A stretch of 56,564 nucleotides of DNA from Clostridiales bacterium (GTDB taxonomy: Bacteria; Bacillota; Clostridia; Oscillospirales; Oscillospiraceae): NCBI GenBank assembly GCA_021205455.1, contig JAJPXL010000126.1, positions 1-56,564 on the forward strand, in the 5' to 3' direction. Position 1 is the first letter of the stretch. The number at the start of each line of letters is the position of its first letter. A program made the translations under genes and the position numbers. The notes under the pieces are model-generated. The model did no database searches and was not told where the DNA came from. It saw nothing but the letters and a program-made list of their open reading frames with translations. Below, piece after piece: positions 19,615 through 28,484 of this stretch.

Positions 19615-19694
19615 AAGCGTAAAAGAATCGTGCCTCTATTGCGCCGCCGTACCTGGGCGGCGTACAGTCTCATAGAAAGGTGTAAGTTCGACCC

Positions 19695-20336
19695 ATGAAA
19701 AAGGAGAAGGTTTCCAACGCTGTGATTCGCCGTCTGCCCCGCTACTATCGCACCCTCCACCTGCTGGAGCAGGAGGGCTATGAACGCATTTCCTCCTCCG
19801 CGCTGGGCAGCAGCATGGGCATCACCGCCTCTCAGATTCGCCAGGACCTGAGCTGCTTCGGCGAATTTGGCAAGCAGGGCTACGGCTATGAGATCGCCGG
19901 CCTGCTGCGGGAGATTGCGGACATCCTGGGGATGAATAACCACTACAGCGCCATCATCCTGGGCGCGGGCAACCTGGGGCGGGCGTTGATTCGGAACTTC
20001 TCCTTCTCCGCCAACGGCTTCACCCTGCGGGCCGCCTTTGACGTGGACCCCGCCCTCATCGGCTCCACCATCGGAGAGGTGCCGGTGTACGCCCTGGAGA
20101 CGCTGCCCGATTACATGGCCGCCCACAGCATTCAGGTGGGGGTGCTGACCGTCCCCCGGAGCGTTGCACAGCCCATGGCGGAGAAGCTCATCGACGGCGG
20201 GGTGAAGGGCATTTGGAACTTCACCAACACGGAGCTGGACGTGCGGGGCAGCGGCGTCACAGTGGAGAGCGTTCACTTCGCCGACTCCCTGCTGGCCCTG
20301 GGCTACCTGATTTCCGACAACCAGAAGGACGCATAA
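19695..20336 (+). CDS. rex: Redox-sensing transcriptional repressor Rex
   Basis: A 213-residue homodimeric repressor that leaves DNA when NADH rises, controlling fermentation and electron-transfer genes. The N-terminal winged helix (about 1-80) includes ISSSALGSSMGITASQIRQD with the recognition helix, and the Rossmann core starts with ILGAGNLGRAL near residue 95. TVPRSVAQ and WNFTNTELDV follow as in other Rex proteins. The length is typical (205-215). It stands alone between terminators. The fermentative alcohol dehydrogenase at the left edge is a natural target, but its promoter shows a different palindrome. Confidence 0.96.
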   Translation: MKKEKVSNAVIRRLPRYYRTLHLLEQEGYERISSSALGSSMGITASQIRQDLSCFGEFGKQGYGYEIAGLLREIADILGMNNHYSAIILGAGNLGRALIRNFSFSANGFTLRAAFDVDPALIGSTIGEVPVYALETLPDYMAAHSIQVGVLTVPRSVAQPMAEKLIDGGVKGIWNFTNTELDVRGSGVTVESVHFADSLLALGYLISDNQKDA

Positions 20337-20352
20337 CTTCCCTCATCCTCTG

Positions 20353-20390
20353 AAACGCATAACAGGGCGGCCGCCCTGTTATGCGTTTTT
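20353..20390 (+). terminator. Intrinsic terminator after rex
   Basis: A 34-bp perfect inverted repeat with arms AACGCATAACAGGGCGG / CCGCCCTGTTATGCGTT (20354-20387), followed by TTT. Confidence 0.88.
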
Positions 20391-20451
20391 CTATGGCAAA
20401 AAAGCCGACGCCCACCCGTTATTTTTGTGAGATATTTTCATCAGCGCCTTC

Positions 20452-20480
20452 TTGACGGCGCTGGCAGAACCCGCTATGAT
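20452..20480 (+). promoter_or_regulatory. Promoter of the BMP-domain gene
   Basis: TTGACG (20452-20457), 17 bp, TATGAT (20475-20480). Confidence 0.72.
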
Positions 20481-20548
20481 AATGCCGTACCAAGCAGCAC
20501 GGCCGGCGCTTCGCTCCGGCCCCATGAACCAGAAAGGAACGATTCCTA

Positions 20549-22483
20549 ATGCCTGAACAGTATTATAAGGAAGCGCAAAAGCTGGCCCAAAAGGAATACC
20601 GCGCCTGCATCAGCAGCGGCGTTTACCCCTATCTGCCTGCGCTGGACGAGATGCTGGGCAAGGACACCCTCCCCAAAGGGGTGGACCTGGGCCTTGTACA
20701 AATCCCGACCGACCGCATCGTAGGCACCAAAACCGCAGGGCGCACCGCCGCCTTCGCCCGGAACTTTATGCCCCTGCTGGGCGGGCAGACCGAGTTCGCC
20801 ACCAAGTGGCGCGCCCTCTGCACCGCCCACCTGAAGGAGGGCATCCGGGAGCCCATCAAGGCCTATGAATACATGAACCGCTACTATGTGGAGGAGGGCA
20901 ACAAACGGGTCAGTGTGCTGAAGTTCTTTGACGCCGTGAACATCCCCGCCAAGGTCACCCGCATCCTGCCCGCCCGGAACGGCGACAAGGCGGTGGAGCT
21001 CTATTACGAATTTGTGGAATTTTATAAATACAGCAAAATCAACTGCCTGGAGCTGACCAAGCCCGGCGGCTATGCCACGCTGCAGCGCCTGATGGGGAAG
21101 CGGCCCGACGAGGCGTGGAGCGAGGACGATATGACCGGCTTCCGCACCACCTACTACTACTTTGACCAGGCCTTCCGCCAGTGCGGCGGCGGGAAGCTGA
21201 GCATCACCACCGGGGACGCCATGCTGGCCTATATGAAGATTTTCGGCTATCAGCAGCTGCGCCAGCAGAGCCTGGAGGAGCTGAAAAAGTCCGTGACCAA
21301 GGCGTGGAAGGAGATCACCCTCCAGCAGGAGCCTGACCCCATCGACGTGAAGCTGAACCCGACGGAGGACAAGAAGGGCCTCCTCTCCAAGGTGCTGACC
21401 CCCGCCCCCAAGAAGCGGAAGGTGGCCTTCATCCATGACAAAGACGCCCAGACCTCCGGCTGGACCCGCGCCCACGAGCTGGGCCGGGACCATGTGCAGC
21501 GGGTGTTCCAGGACAAAATCACCACCACCACCTACTATAACGCCCTGGAGCAGGGGGCGGAGGAGACGCTGGAGCAGGCCATCGCCGACGGCAACACCAT
21601 CCTCTTCACCACCTCCCCCCGCCTGCTGCCCGCCAGCCTTCGGGCGGCCATCGACCATCCCAATATCACCATTCTGAACTGCTCCCTGAACAAGTCCCAC
21701 CGCAACGTCCCCTCTTACTATGCCCGCATCTACGAGGCGAAGTTCATCATCGGGGCCATTGCGGGCACCCTGTCCCAGGACGGACGGGTGGGGTACCTGT
21801 GCGACTACCCCATCTACGGCATGATGGCCGGGGTCAACGCCTTCGCCCTGGGGGTGCAGATGGTGAATCCCAGGGCCAGGGTCTACCTGGAGTGGTCGTC
21901 CACGGACAATCCCGTTCCCGCGGCCCAGCGGCTGACCCAGCAGGGCATTGAGCTGATCTCCTATCAGGATATGGCCATGCTGCAAACGGGCAAGCTGACC
22001 GACCTGGGGCTGGTGCAGGTGAAGGGCGACAGCAAGGTGAACCTGGCCGCCCCCATGTGGCACTGGGGCATTTACTATGAGAATATCCTCCGCAGCATCT
22101 TTGCCGGCACCTTCCAGTCCGAGGACGCCAAAAACGCCAAGGCGCTGAACTACTACTGGGGGATGTCCACCGGCGTGGTGGAGGTCGTCTGCTCCGACAA
22201 GCTGCCCCACAGCACCCAGCAGCTGGTGGACCTGCTGCGGCAGGGCGTTTGCAGCGGCACCTTCCACCCCTTCCGGGGGCCGCTGCGCACCCAGGACGGC
22301 CAAATCATCGACGGGGATTGCCGCCAGAACCATGTGCTCAGCGTGGAGCAGATCATCAACATGGACTGGCTGGTGGACGGTATCGTGGGTACCATCCCCA
22401 CCTATGACGAGCTGACCGACGAGAGCAAGGCCACCGTGGACATGGTGGGCATCAGCCGCCTGGTCAAGGACACCCAGCTCTGA
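20549..22483 (+). CDS. Cytoplasmic BMP-domain (nucleoside-binding) protein with ParB-like N-terminal region
   Basis: A 644-residue protein. Residues about 290-560 resemble the basic membrane protein (BMP/PnrA) periplasmic-binding fold that binds purine nucleosides: RKVAFIHDKDAQTSGWTRAH, then IIGAIAGTLSQDGRVGY and GMMAGVNAFALGVQ. No signal peptide or lipobox is present and it starts MPEQYYKEAQKLAQKEY, so it stays in the cytosol. Residues about 50-135 carry YYVEEGNKRVSVLKFFDA, like the ParB/sulfiredoxin-fold motif with G-N-K-R. No transporter genes are adjacent. It may be a ligand sensor or an enzyme regulator rather than an importer subunit. A metallophosphoesterase follows after 56 bp. Confidence 0.75.
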   Translation: MPEQYYKEAQKLAQKEYRACISSGVYPYLPALDEMLGKDTLPKGVDLGLVQIPTDRIVGTKTAGRTAAFARNFMPLLGGQTEFATKWRALCTAHLKEGIREPIKAYEYMNRYYVEEGNKRVSVLKFFDAVNIPAKVTRILPARNGDKAVELYYEFVEFYKYSKINCLELTKPGGYATLQRLMGKRPDEAWSEDDMTGFRTTYYYFDQAFRQCGGGKLSITTGDAMLAYMKIFGYQQLRQQSLEELKKSVTKAWKEITLQQEPDPIDVKLNPTEDKKGLLSKVLTPAPKKRKVAFIHDKDAQTSGWTRAHELGRDHVQRVFQDKITTTTYYNALEQGAEETLEQAIADGNTILFTTSPRLLPASLRAAIDHPNITILNCSLNKSHRNVPSYYARIYEAKFIIGAIAGTLSQDGRVGYLCDYPIYGMMAGVNAFALGVQMVNPRARVYLEWSSTDNPVPAAQRLTQQGIELISYQDMAMLQTGKLTDLGLVQVKGDSKVNLAAPMWHWGIYYENILRSIFAGTFQSEDAKNAKALNYYWGMSTGVVEVVCSDKLPHSTQQLVDLLRQGVCSGTFHPFRGPLRTQDGQIIDGDCRQNHVLSVEQIINMDWLVDGIVGTIPTYDELTDESKATVDMVGISRLVKDTQL

Positions 22484-22539
22484 GGCCCTCCGGCTCCTCT
22501 CCCTCCTCCACCCAATCAGAAGAAAAGAACGGGAAAACC

Positions 22540-23145
22540 ATGAGAATTTTAGCCGTCGCCGACGAGGAAGCCCCCCGCTTTTATGACTACTACACCCCGG
22601 GGGCGCTGGCCGAATTTGACCTGATTCTGGCCTGCGGGGATCTGCACAGATCCTATTTGGAATTTCTGGTCACCATGGCCCGGTGTCCGGTGCTGTACGT
22701 CCACGGCAACCACGATGCCAGCTTTGACCTCCAGCCTCCGGAGGGCTGCCAGTGCATTGAGGACGAAATCTTCTGCTACCAGGGCGTGCGCATCCTGGGC
22801 CTGGGCGGGTCCCACCGCTATCGGGACGGCAGCCACCTGTACACTCAGCGGCAAATGCAGTGGCGGGTAAACCGCCTCTGGTACCCTCTGTGGCGGAACA
22901 AGGGGTTCGACATCCTGCTCACCCACGCCCCCGCCTACCAGCTCAACGATTTCGACTCCCCCTGCCATCAGGGCTTTGTGGCCTTCCGCGACCTGCTGGA
23001 CAAGTACCAGCCCCGCTACTTCGTCCACGGCCACATTCACAAGAACTACGGCATCAAAATCCCCCAGGTCACCCCGTATGGGAATACCACCGTCATCAAC
23101 GCCTGCGGCTATTATATCTTCGACTTTGACGAACCCATGGAATAA
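22540..23145 (+). CDS. Calcineurin-like metallophosphoesterase
   Basis: A 201-residue binuclear metal phosphoesterase. The family blocks are in order: ACGDLH near residue 32 (metal-bridging Asp), VHGNHD near 58, LLTHAP near 127 and VHGHIHKNYG near 163. The usual first D-x-H motif is altered to VADEEAPRFYD. It probably hydrolyses a phosphodiester or phosphomonoester in the cytosol; YfcE-type proteins are the nearest group by size. It sits 56 bp behind the BMP-domain gene, so the two may form an operon linking nucleoside sensing to a nucleotide hydrolase, though that is only inference. Confidence 0.85.
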   Translation: MRILAVADEEAPRFYDYYTPGALAEFDLILACGDLHRSYLEFLVTMARCPVLYVHGNHDASFDLQPPEGCQCIEDEIFCYQGVRILGLGGSHRYRDGSHLYTQRQMQWRVNRLWYPLWRNKGFDILLTHAPAYQLNDFDSPCHQGFVAFRDLLDKYQPRYFVHGHIHKNYGIKIPQVTPYGNTTVINACGYYIFDFDEPME

Positions 23146-23149
23146 GGAA

Positions 23150-23199
23150 AGCGTCCTGCGCACAGGCAGTTAGCCTGTACGCAGGACGCTGTTTTCACA
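23150..23199 (+). terminator. Intrinsic terminator, convergent region
   Basis: AGCGTCCTGCG / CGCAGGACGCT with an inner ACAGGC / GCCTGT stem and a 5-nt loop, followed by GTTTT. On the other strand only TTT follows, so it may serve the phosphofructokinase gene weakly. Confidence 0.82.
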
Positions 23200-23211
23200 T
23201 GACAGGAACGT

Positions 23212-24297
23212 TTACCGGTCGCCGAAGCTGATGCCCAGCATACGGGCCTCGGTGATGATGTCCGAATCGATGGGCACCGTCTTCAGCTTGCCCGCCACCT
23301 CGCTGAGGGGGACGCTGGTGATTTTGTGGTCACGGATGGCCACCATATCACCGAACTTGCCCTGGCTGAACAGGATGGCGCCGTAGGTGCCCAGGCGGCT
23401 GGACAGCACCCGGTCATAGGCGTTGGGCTGGCCGCCCCGCTGCATATGACCCGGCACCGTGACCCGACATTCCAGACCGGTGCCCGCCTTGATTTGGTCG
23501 GCGATCTCATAGGAGATGGAGGGGTAGTTCCGCAGCATATCCTCTACGCGCTTCTTGTACGCCTTCTTCTTCATCCCGGCGTCCTCCATGGTCATGGCGC
23601 CCTCCGCCACGGCGATAATGGTGAAGCCGCGGCCCCGCTTATTGCGGTTCTGCACCGCCTTGATGACGTTGTCGATGTCATAGGGGATCTCGGGGATCAG
23701 GATGATGTCCGCGCCGCTGGCCATGCCCGCGTTCAGCGTCAGCCAGCCGGCCTTGTGGCCCATGATCTCCACGATGAAGCAGCGGTTGTGGGAGGCCGCC
23801 GTGGTGTGGATGGCATCCATGGCGTTGGTGGCCACGTCGATGGCGGACTGGAAGCCAAAGGTGGTGTCCGTCCCCCAAAGGTCGTTGTCAATGGTCTTGG
23901 GCATACCGATGACGTTCAGCCCCTCCTCGCTGAGGAGGTTGGCGGTCTTCTGGCTGCCGTTGCCGCCCAGGACGTACAGGCAGTCCAGCCGCAGGCGGCG
24001 GTAGGTGGTCTTCATCGCCTCCACCTTGTCCAGGCCGTTGGCGTCCGGCACCCGTATCTCCTTGAAGGGCTGGCGGCTGGTGCCCAGAATGGTGCCGCCC
24101 TTGGTGAGGATGCCGCTGAAATCGGCGGGGGACAGCTTGATATAGTCCTCATAAATCAGGCCCTTGTAGCCGTCCAGGAAGCCGATGATCTCCACTTCCT
24201 CCCCATACATATTGTACAGGGCCTTGCTGATGCCACGCATGGTGGCGTTCAGCGCCTGGCAGTCACCTCCGCTGGTGAGTAATCCGACTCGTTTCAT
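23212..24297 (-). CDS. pfkA: 6-phosphofructokinase, donor type ambiguous
   Basis: A 361-residue enzyme of glycolysis making fructose-1,6-bisphosphate. LTSGGDCQALNATMRG is the N-terminal donor loop, TIDND (136-139 region, catalytic Asp137) and EIMGHKAGWL follow, all in PFK order. The donor-discriminating positions are mixed: GGNGS (111-115) keeps Gly like ATP enzymes but has Asn for the Asp before it, while PKTIDND has Lys134 as PPi-dependent enzymes do. The donor (ATP or pyrophosphate) is therefore not decided by sequence. The ATG at 24297 has AAAGGAG 9 bp upstream; longer in-frame starts lack a ribosome site. Confidence 0.93.
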   Translation of the reverse strand: MKRVGLLTSGGDCQALNATMRGISKALYNMYGEEVEIIGFLDGYKGLIYEDYIKLSPADFSGILTKGGTILGTSRQPFKEIRVPDANGLDKVEAMKTTYRRLRLDCLYVLGGNGSQKTANLLSEEGLNVIGMPKTIDNDLWGTDTTFGFQSAIDVATNAMDAIHTTAASHNRCFIVEIMGHKAGWLTLNAGMASGADIILIPEIPYDIDNVIKAVQNRNKRGRGFTIIAVAEGAMTMEDAGMKKKAYKKRVEDMLRNYPSISYEIADQIKAGTGLECRVTVPGHMQRGGQPNAYDRVLSSRLGTYGAILFSQGKFGDMVAIRDHKITSVPLSEVAGKLKTVPIDSDIITEARMLGISFGDR

Positions 24298-24369
24298 TAC
24301 ACTACGCTCCTTTACTTGCATAAATTCCACAGTTGCCTCGCCGCCCCAGGCGACGGATTCATATTGATT

Positions 24370-24398
24370 ATTGTAGCACTATATTTTTGCAGTTTCAA
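24370..24398 (-). promoter_or_regulatory. Promoter of the phosphofructokinase gene
   Basis: Minus strand TTGAAA (24393-24398), 17 bp, TACAAT (24370-24375) with TGC extended -10. Confidence 0.75.
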
Positions 24399-24455
24399 CT
24401 ATTTTCTGTGGAATCAGACAGGTCCTTATGTAGAATTTTCCTAAACGGTCTGCCG

Positions 24456-24860
24456 TTACACCGTCTCATAGCGCAGCCTGGATACCACATACCGGTCCGC
24501 CGGCGCCCATTCCAGCTCCGGCAACTCCGAAGGGGTCAGCCAGCGGTGATCCACATGCTCCTTCTGCACAAAATAGGGGGAGGGCATATAGCACTTATAG
24601 ACATACATCGTGATGAAGAAGTTGGCATACTGGTGATGCACCTCCTGGTAGAAGTCCGCCTCCCGGATGGTCAGGTGCAGGTCCATCTCCTCCTCCAGCT
24701 CTCTGGCCAGGGCCTGGGTGCGGGTCTCCCCTGGGTCGATTTTGCCCCCGGGGAACTCATACTTCAGGCTCGTGGCCTCATTTTGGCCCTTCCTCCGCTT
24801 CATGCAGAGGATTTTCCCGTTAAAAATCAAAATCGCGCCGACAACCTTCAAATGCGTCAT
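24456..24860 (-). CDS. Nudix hydrolase (MutT/CTP-pyrophosphohydrolase-like)
   Basis: A 134-residue enzyme. The Nudix box GGKIDPGETRTQALARELEE (residues about 38-57) has the metal-binding REL-EE core; the usual E-x-G after it reads E-M-D. The start VVGAILIFNGKILCMKRRK and later HHQYANFFITMYVY are typical of the MutT group that cleaves oxidised or non-canonical NTPs. The start at 24860 follows GGAGG and gives the canonical N-terminus; the frame remains open 68 codons upstream without support. It lies upstream of the phosphofructokinase gene on the same strand but each has its own promoter. Confidence 0.86.
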   Translation of the reverse strand: MTHLKVVGAILIFNGKILCMKRRKGQNEATSLKYEFPGGKIDPGETRTQALARELEEEMDLHLTIREADFYQEVHHQYANFFITMYVYKCYMPSPYFVQKEHVDHRWLTPSELPELEWAPADRYVVSRLRYETV

Positions 24861-24945
24861 ATTCGCTGCGCCTCCGTTTTCCTTCTGAGGGACTGCGGCG
24901 GGTACGCTGCAGCGTCCCCCTGCCAGGCCGCTCGCCCTTTCCCCT

Positions 24946-24974
24946 ATTATAGCATACCGCGCCCACTTATGGAA
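24946..24974 (-). promoter_or_regulatory. Candidate extended -10 promoter of the Nudix gene
   Basis: Minus strand TGC-TATAAT (-10 at 24946-24951); the -35 position (24969-24974) reads TTCCAT and is weak. The DNA just beyond is AT-rich. Confidence 0.5.
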
Positions 24975-25029
24975 ATTATTTTTTCGCCATTTTGTAAACT
25001 TTTTTTGGCGGCAAATGATGCTCCGACCC

Positions 25030-25058
25030 TGGCAAATGCTGCCTGCCTGTGGTATAAT
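25030..25058 (+). promoter_or_regulatory. Promoter of the aldo/keto reductase gene
   Basis: TGGCAA (25030-25035), 17 bp, TATAAT (25053-25058) with TGG extended -10; divergent from the Nudix promoter. Confidence 0.62.
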
Positions 25059-25134
25059 AAACAATTAGCTGGGAATGCGGCCTGCGCCGCAGCGTCCCAG
25101 CCCTATCCTACTTAGAAAGCGAGTGTACAGAACC

Positions 25135-26274
25135 ATGCGTTATCTCCCGTTTCAGGAAGCAGAGCTTTCCATCCTGGGCATGGGCAATATGCGCCTCCCC
25201 ACCGTTGGAGAGGATCGGGGCGCCCCCATTGATGAGGCAAAGGCTCAGGAAATCATTGACTACGTCTACAGCCATGGCGTCAATTACTACGACACGGCCT
25301 ATATGTATCACGGCGGCAAGTCCGAGCAGTTCATCGGCAAGGCGCTGAGCAAGTACCCCAGGGACAGCTACTACCTGGCCGACAAGATGCCGGGCTGGGA
25401 CATCAAGGCTCCGGAGGACGTGCCCGCCATCTTTGAAGAGCAGCTCCGCCGCTGCGGTGTGGACTATTTCGACTTCTACCTGCTCCACAACATGAGCGAC
25501 GGCTCCTTCCCCATCTACGTCGACCCAAAGATGGGCGTGGTGGACTACCTGCTGGAGCAGAAGCGGGCAGGGCGCATCCATCACCTGGGCTTCTCCAGCC
25601 ACGCCAAGCCGGAGATGCTGGAGGACTTTCTGAACCGCTACCCGAACACCTTTGAGTTCGTCCAAATCCAGCTGAACTATCTGGACTGGACCCTCCAGGA
25701 CGCCAAGCGCCAGTATGAGATCATCACCTCCCACGGCCTGAAGGTCTGGGTCATGGAGCCCTGCCGGGGCGGGCGGCTGGCCTCCCTGTGCCCGGAGGCG
25801 GACGCCATGCTGAAGGAGGCGGAGCCGGAGCAGTCCATCGCCTCCTGGGCCTTCCGCTTCGTCCGCACGTTGCCGGAGGTGCAGGTGGTGCTCAGCGGCA
25901 TGAGCACCCTGGAGCAGGCGGAGGACAATGTGGCCACCTTCTCCAACCTGGAGCCATTGAGTCAGGCGGAGCTGGACACCCTTTGGAGCGCCTTTGACCT
26001 GTTCCACCGCACCGTCAACGTGCCCTGCACGAAGTGCCACTACTGTGACGGCTGCCCCGTGGGGCTGGACATCCCCGACCTGCTGGCGCTGTACAATGAC
26101 ATCAGCGTCTATAACAGCGGCAGCGCCCACGGCAAGGTGCGGGAGCTGCGGTCGGACAAGCTGCCAAGCCGCTGCGTGGCCTGCGGCCGCTGCGCCCGGC
26201 TCTGCCCCCAGCGCATTGACATTCCCGCCGCGCTGAAAAAGTTTTCCGCCATCTGTGACGCCGACCGGGCGTGA
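25135..26274 (+). CDS. Aldo/keto reductase with C-terminal 4Fe-4S ferredoxin-like domain
   Basis: A 379-residue protein. The AKR barrel (about 1-285) shows GMGNMRLP, YDTAYMYHGGKSEQFIGKAL with the catalytic Asp/Tyr, and DFYLLHNMSDG. The C-terminus (about 300-379) has two cysteine clusters, CTKCHYCDGCPVGLDIP and CVACGRCARLCPQRIDIP, of the kind that hold 4Fe-4S centres in this subfamily. It therefore probably couples a carbonyl/alcohol reaction to ferredoxin or another iron-sulfur partner rather than only to NADPH. The start ATG 25135 is the one that begins the barrel; codons upstream have no ribosome site. Substrate unknown. Monocistronic, ended by a strong terminator. Confidence 0.9.
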   Translation: MRYLPFQEAELSILGMGNMRLPTVGEDRGAPIDEAKAQEIIDYVYSHGVNYYDTAYMYHGGKSEQFIGKALSKYPRDSYYLADKMPGWDIKAPEDVPAIFEEQLRRCGVDYFDFYLLHNMSDGSFPIYVDPKMGVVDYLLEQKRAGRIHHLGFSSHAKPEMLEDFLNRYPNTFEFVQIQLNYLDWTLQDAKRQYEIITSHGLKVWVMEPCRGGRLASLCPEADAMLKEAEPEQSIASWAFRFVRTLPEVQVVLSGMSTLEQAEDNVATFSNLEPLSQAELDTLWSAFDLFHRTVNVPCTKCHYCDGCPVGLDIPDLLALYNDISVYNSGSAHGKVRELRSDKLPSRCVACGRCARLCPQRIDIPAALKKFSAICDADRA

Positions 26275-26371
26275 AACGGTTCCCCTGTATCGGGGAGCAG
26301 TTCTGAAAAAAGAGACTGCTCATTGAAACAGACGATGAAACCGTTTGACTGCCATATCCCCATAACGATAT

Positions 26372-26410
26372 AAAAGGAGGCTTCCTGCTAAGCAGGAAGC
26401 CTCCTTTTTC
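26372..26410. terminator. Bidirectional intrinsic terminator
   Basis: Perfect 18-bp arms starting AAAAGGAGGCTTCCTGCT around a single A, with T-runs on both sides. It ends the aldo/keto reductase gene (+) and leuA (-). Confidence 0.93.
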
Positions 26411-26437
26411 ATCAAGTACAGTTCCATTTTCAGCGGC

Positions 26438-28123
26438 TTACTTCCGCTCTGCGGCCCAGGCCCGGTTCACAGCGCACAGAATGCCCTTGATGGAGGCCAT
26501 GGAGATGTTGTGGTCAATGCCCACGCCGAACACATCCTGCCCGTCCAGTGTGCGCAGCTGGATATAGGCCACAGCCTGGGAGTCAGAGCCCTGGCTGATA
26601 GCGTGCTCCTTGTAGTCAATGAACTGGTAGCGGCTCATGCGCTCGTTGGCGATGGCGTTGAAGAAGGCGTCGATGGGGCCGTTGCCCTCGCCCTGGACCT
26701 CGAAGATGGTGTCCTTGTGCTGGAGCTTGCCGTAGAAGAAGGAGTGTGCCACGCCGTTCTCCACATTCGCCCGCAGCTTGTTGCTGATGAGGCGATAGGG
26801 GCCGTCCACATCCAGGTATTCCTGTTTGAACAGCTGGTAAATCACATCCGGCTTCAGCTCCACGCCCTGACGGTCAGATTCCGCCTGAACGATGGCGCCG
26901 AACTCGGCGTGCATGGCCTTGGGCATATCGAAGCCGAACTTGTGGTTCATAATGAAGGCCGCGCCGCCCTTGCCGGACTGGGAGTTGATGCGCACCGGCT
27001 CATAGGCCCGGCCCAGGTCGGTGGGGTCGATGGGCAGGTAGGGCACCATCCACTTCTCGGAGTGATGCTCCGCCATATAGTTGAAGCCCTTGTTGATGGC
27101 GTCCTGATGGCTGCCGGAGAAAGCGGTGAACACCAGGTCGCCGCCGTAGGGCTGGCGCTCCGGCACCTTCATCTTGGTGCAGCGCTCATACATACTGATG
27201 ATGCGGTCCATATGGCTGAAATCCAGCTCCGGGTCGACCCCCTGGACGTACATATTCATAGCCACAGTGATCATATCCACGTTGCCGGTGCGCTCACCGT
27301 TGCCGAACAGGCAGGCTTCCACCCGCTCCGCACCGGCCAACAGACCAGCCTCGGTGGTGGCGACCCCGCAGCCCCGGTCGTTGTGGGGATGGAGGGAGAT
27401 GATGGCCCGCTCCCGCCCGGGCAGCTTGCGGATGAAATACTCCATCTCATCGGCAAACTGGTTGGGCATACAGTTCTCCACTGTGGTGGGCAGATTCAGA
27501 ATGACCTTGTGGTCGGCGTCGGCGTGGAGGTGATCCAGCACGGCGGCGCAGATATCCACCGCAGCGTCCATCTCCGTCCCCATGAAGGACTCCGGGGAGT
27601 ACTCGTACCGCAGATCCATGCCGGAGGCGATGACCGGCTGGGCCATCTCATAAATCAGGTCGGCGGCGTCGGTGGCGATTTTCTTGACGCCCTCCACGTC
27701 GGTGTGGAACACGACCTCCCGCTGGAGGGTGGAGGTGGAGTTATAGAAGTGAAAAATGACGTGCTTGGCCCCCTGGATGGCCTCGAAGGTCTTTTTAATG
27801 AGGTGCTCCCGGGCCTGCACCAGCACCTGGATGGTCACGTCGTCGGGGATGTGCCCGCCCTCGATCAGCTCCCGACAGATGCTGTAGTCCGTGTCAGAGG
27901 CGGAGGGGAAACCGATCTCCACTTCCTTTACGCCGATCTCATCCACCAGCATATGGAACATTTCCAGCTTCTCCTCCATGTTCATGGGGTCGATGAGGGC
28001 CTGATTGCCGTCCCGCAGGTCCACGGAGCACCAGATAGGAGCCTTGGTGATGACCTTGTCCGGCCAGGTGCGGTTCTCAATGGGCTGGGGCTTAAAGGGG
28101 ATGTACTTCTCGTAGCCTTGCAT
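26438..28123 (-). CDS. leuA: 2-isopropylmalate synthase
   Basis: A 561-residue enzyme that condenses 2-ketoisovalerate with acetyl-CoA, the first step to leucine. CSVDLRDGNQALIDPM near residue 32 holds the metal and catalytic residues, EIGFPSASDTDY near 70, SLHPHNDRGCGVATTEAG near 238 carries two metal-ligand His, and FGNGERTGN near 275 follows. The C-terminal LeuA dimer domain (about 430-561) is where leucine inhibits. The length matches the longer LeuA2 form (about 560). It has GGAGG before the ATG and a T-box leader upstream, so it is controlled by charging of tRNA. No leuBCD follow in the window. Confidence 0.96.
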   Translation of the reverse strand: MQGYEKYIPFKPQPIENRTWPDKVITKAPIWCSVDLRDGNQALIDPMNMEEKLEMFHMLVDEIGVKEVEIGFPSASDTDYSICRELIEGGHIPDDVTIQVLVQAREHLIKKTFEAIQGAKHVIFHFYNSTSTLQREVVFHTDVEGVKKIATDAADLIYEMAQPVIASGMDLRYEYSPESFMGTEMDAAVDICAAVLDHLHADADHKVILNLPTTVENCMPNQFADEMEYFIRKLPGRERAIISLHPHNDRGCGVATTEAGLLAGAERVEACLFGNGERTGNVDMITVAMNMYVQGVDPELDFSHMDRIISMYERCTKMKVPERQPYGGDLVFTAFSGSHQDAINKGFNYMAEHHSEKWMVPYLPIDPTDLGRAYEPVRINSQSGKGGAAFIMNHKFGFDMPKAMHAEFGAIVQAESDRQGVELKPDVIYQLFKQEYLDVDGPYRLISNKLRANVENGVAHSFFYGKLQHKDTIFEVQGEGNGPIDAFFNAIANERMSRYQFIDYKEHAISQGSDSQAVAYIQLRTLDGQDVFGVGIDHNISMASIKGILCAVNRAWAAERK

Positions 28124-28188
28124 AGTTGTGATTCCTCCAAAAATCAGATTTTCCGTGCGGCACGCAGCCGCGGGGTTCGGCCGCAGGG

Positions 28189-28478
28189 CAAAAAGAAAAA
28201 CGCCTGCCGACCAGCTTACCGGTCAGGGGCGTCAGAATACGCGGTACCACCCTGATTCAGCCAGACATCACGGTCTGGCCCTCTGCGGCCTCCAACAAGG
28301 CCCGGACGGGTAACGGTGTCCTGCCGTACCGCCCTACTATCCGCACTCAGGCAAAGTTCAGGCTGTCAGCTCTGGGATCAGTCATACACCGGGCACGTCA
28401 CATCGGCTTACAGCGACCGCCGACTCTCTGCGCTGGCCTGCCAGGTCTTTCATCCCTTCAACGCTTTTGGGGTTTGCA
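28189..28478 (-). promoter_or_regulatory. T-box riboswitch leader of leuA
   Basis: On the minus strand the leader carries the T-box consensus AGGGTGGTACCGCG (28253-28240), followed at once by a terminator hairpin (arms about 28201-28213 and 28220-28232) and a U-rich run (28191-28200). An AGAGAG S-turn-like motif lies near 28424-28429 in the presumed Stem I. The leader is about 290 nt, as usual. A leucine specifier is expected from the gene it controls; CTG (in GAGCTGACAG, about 28365-28370) is a candidate, but I could not fold Stem I to prove it. Confidence 0.93.
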
Positions 28479-28484
28479 AGGTTC

